Shown here: piece after piece, positions 33,094 to 33,318 of the stretch | Position numbering within the stretch: position 1 is the first letter of the stretch | Layout: every line of letters begins with the position of its first letter | NCBI GenBank assembly: GCA_945860135.1 | Contig: CAMAPK010000021.1 | Location: 1 to 33,318, forward strand | Reading direction: 5' to 3' | Length of the DNA: 33,318 bases | From: Nitrosovibrio sp. Nv4 | GTDB lineage: Bacteria > Pseudomonadota > Gammaproteobacteria > Burkholderiales > Nitrosomonadaceae | Notes under the pieces: generated by a model | Database searches by the model: none | Told to the model about the DNA's origin: nothing | What the model saw: the letters and a program-made list of their open reading frames with translations, nothing else | Program-made: the position numbers and the translations under genes

Positions 33094-33112
33094 GCAAGGA
33101 TTTTTCAAGCAG

Positions 33113-33144
33113 AACGCCCGCCCAGTTTAGGCTGGGCGGGCGTT
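33113..33144. terminator. Strong hairpin between cas2 and the CRISPR array
   Basis: A perfect 13-bp stem (AACGCCCGCCCAG / CTGGGCGGGCGTT) with loop TTTAGG. It starts 19 bases after the cas2 stop. The T-run is short on the plus strand (TTTG) and absent on the minus strand, so termination is likely but not certain. It lies where cas mRNA and leftward array transcripts would meet. Confidence 0.55.
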
Positions 33145-33156
33145 TGCGTGGGGTCT

Positions 33157-33318
33157 ATTGTAGTTCATCCGGGGTGAGAGAGGGAGCTACAACGTCTTCG
33201 ACGGGCATGCGTTGATCGGCTGGATTGTAGTTCATCCGGGGTGAGAGAGGGAGCTACAACGCAGATGGAGGATCTGTGACTAACCACCCGATTGTAGTTC
33301 ATCCGGGGTGAGAGAGGG
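33157..33318 (-). CRISPR. Type II-C CRISPR array, first two and a half repeats (continues past the window)
   Basis: Repeats at 33157-33193, 33224-33260 and 33291-33318 (cut) are identical over the visible length: 37 bases, spacers 30 bases (33194-33223 and 33261-33290), period 67. On the minus strand the repeat reads GTTGTAGCTCCCTCTC...GGATGAACTACAAT, very like the 36-base Neisseria repeat. It is complementary to the tracrRNA at 28231-28270, so crRNAs are made from the minus strand, facing cas2. The repeat's 3' TACAAT could serve as a -10 box, as in Neisseria. A G following both complete repeats could belong to the repeat or be chance. Confidence 0.96.

Overview
The window reads as chromosomal DNA of an ammonia-oxidising betaproteobacterium (Nitrosomonadaceae, Nitrosomonas/Nitrosospira type). 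The decisive evidence is a complete hydroxylamine-oxidation cluster on the minus strand at the left end. It holds the octaheme hydroxylamine oxidoreductase hao, then haoB, the tetraheme cytochrome c554 gene cycA, and the start of a NapC/NirT-type quinone-reductase cytochrome (cycB, cut by the window edge). HAO keeps all eight CxxCH motifs and the tyrosine that cross-links heme P460. Species cannot be fixed from the sequence alone.

Layout. 1-4064 (minus): hao-haoB-cycA-cycB, with a good sigma70-type promoter about 100 bp upstream of hao. 4260-6292 (minus): a frameshifted CaiB/BaiF CoA-transferase and a Nif3-like metal protein. 6352-7518 (plus): a DegS-like membrane-anchored serine protease. 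7580-14425 (minus): tatC, tatB, tatA, hinT, hisE, hisI, hisF, hisA, hisH, hisB, hisC, which in transcription order form the distal part of the histidine operon followed by hinT and the twin-arginine translocase genes. 21993-25305 (minus): hisD, hisG and murA, the proximal part of the same operon. Between hisD and hisC lies about 7.5 kb of accessory DNA (about 14430-21990), all on the operon strand: a HicBA-type toxin-antitoxin pair, a decayed VbhA-like antitoxin remnant, a second degenerate copy of the first 46 bp of hisC, a type III restriction-modification pair (mod-res), radC, and a probable Panacea-domain (PanAT) toxin-antitoxin pair. This is a small defence/stability island inside the his operon.

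25508-28013 (plus): ridA and recG, joined by a tandem heptanucleotide repeat that holds the ridA stop and supplies the recG start. 28172-33318: a complete type II-C CRISPR-Cas locus of the Neisseria meningitidis type. A tracrRNA gene is transcribed leftward from a promoter overlapping the cas9 start. Then come cas9 (1190 codons, larger than NmeCas9), cas1, cas2, a strong hairpin and the beginning of a CRISPR array with 37-nt repeats and 30-nt spacers. The array's functional strand is minus, facing the cas genes. The tracrRNA anti-repeat was matched by eye to the array repeat: 17 perfect contiguous pairs plus a 7-8 bp lower stem across a 5-nt internal loop.

How it fits together. HAO oxidises hydroxylamine in the periplasm. 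Electrons pass through cytochrome c554 to the membrane cytochrome cM552 and the quinone pool. The his genes make histidine from PRPP. The accessory genes form two defence blocks (the type III R-M/TA island and the type II-C CRISPR-Cas locus) next to conserved housekeeping genes. The most interesting parts are the compact tracrRNA/cas9 divergent overlap, a Cas9 with an expanded C-terminal half and an Asp at the main PAM-contact position, the island splitting the his operon, and the PanAT-like module.
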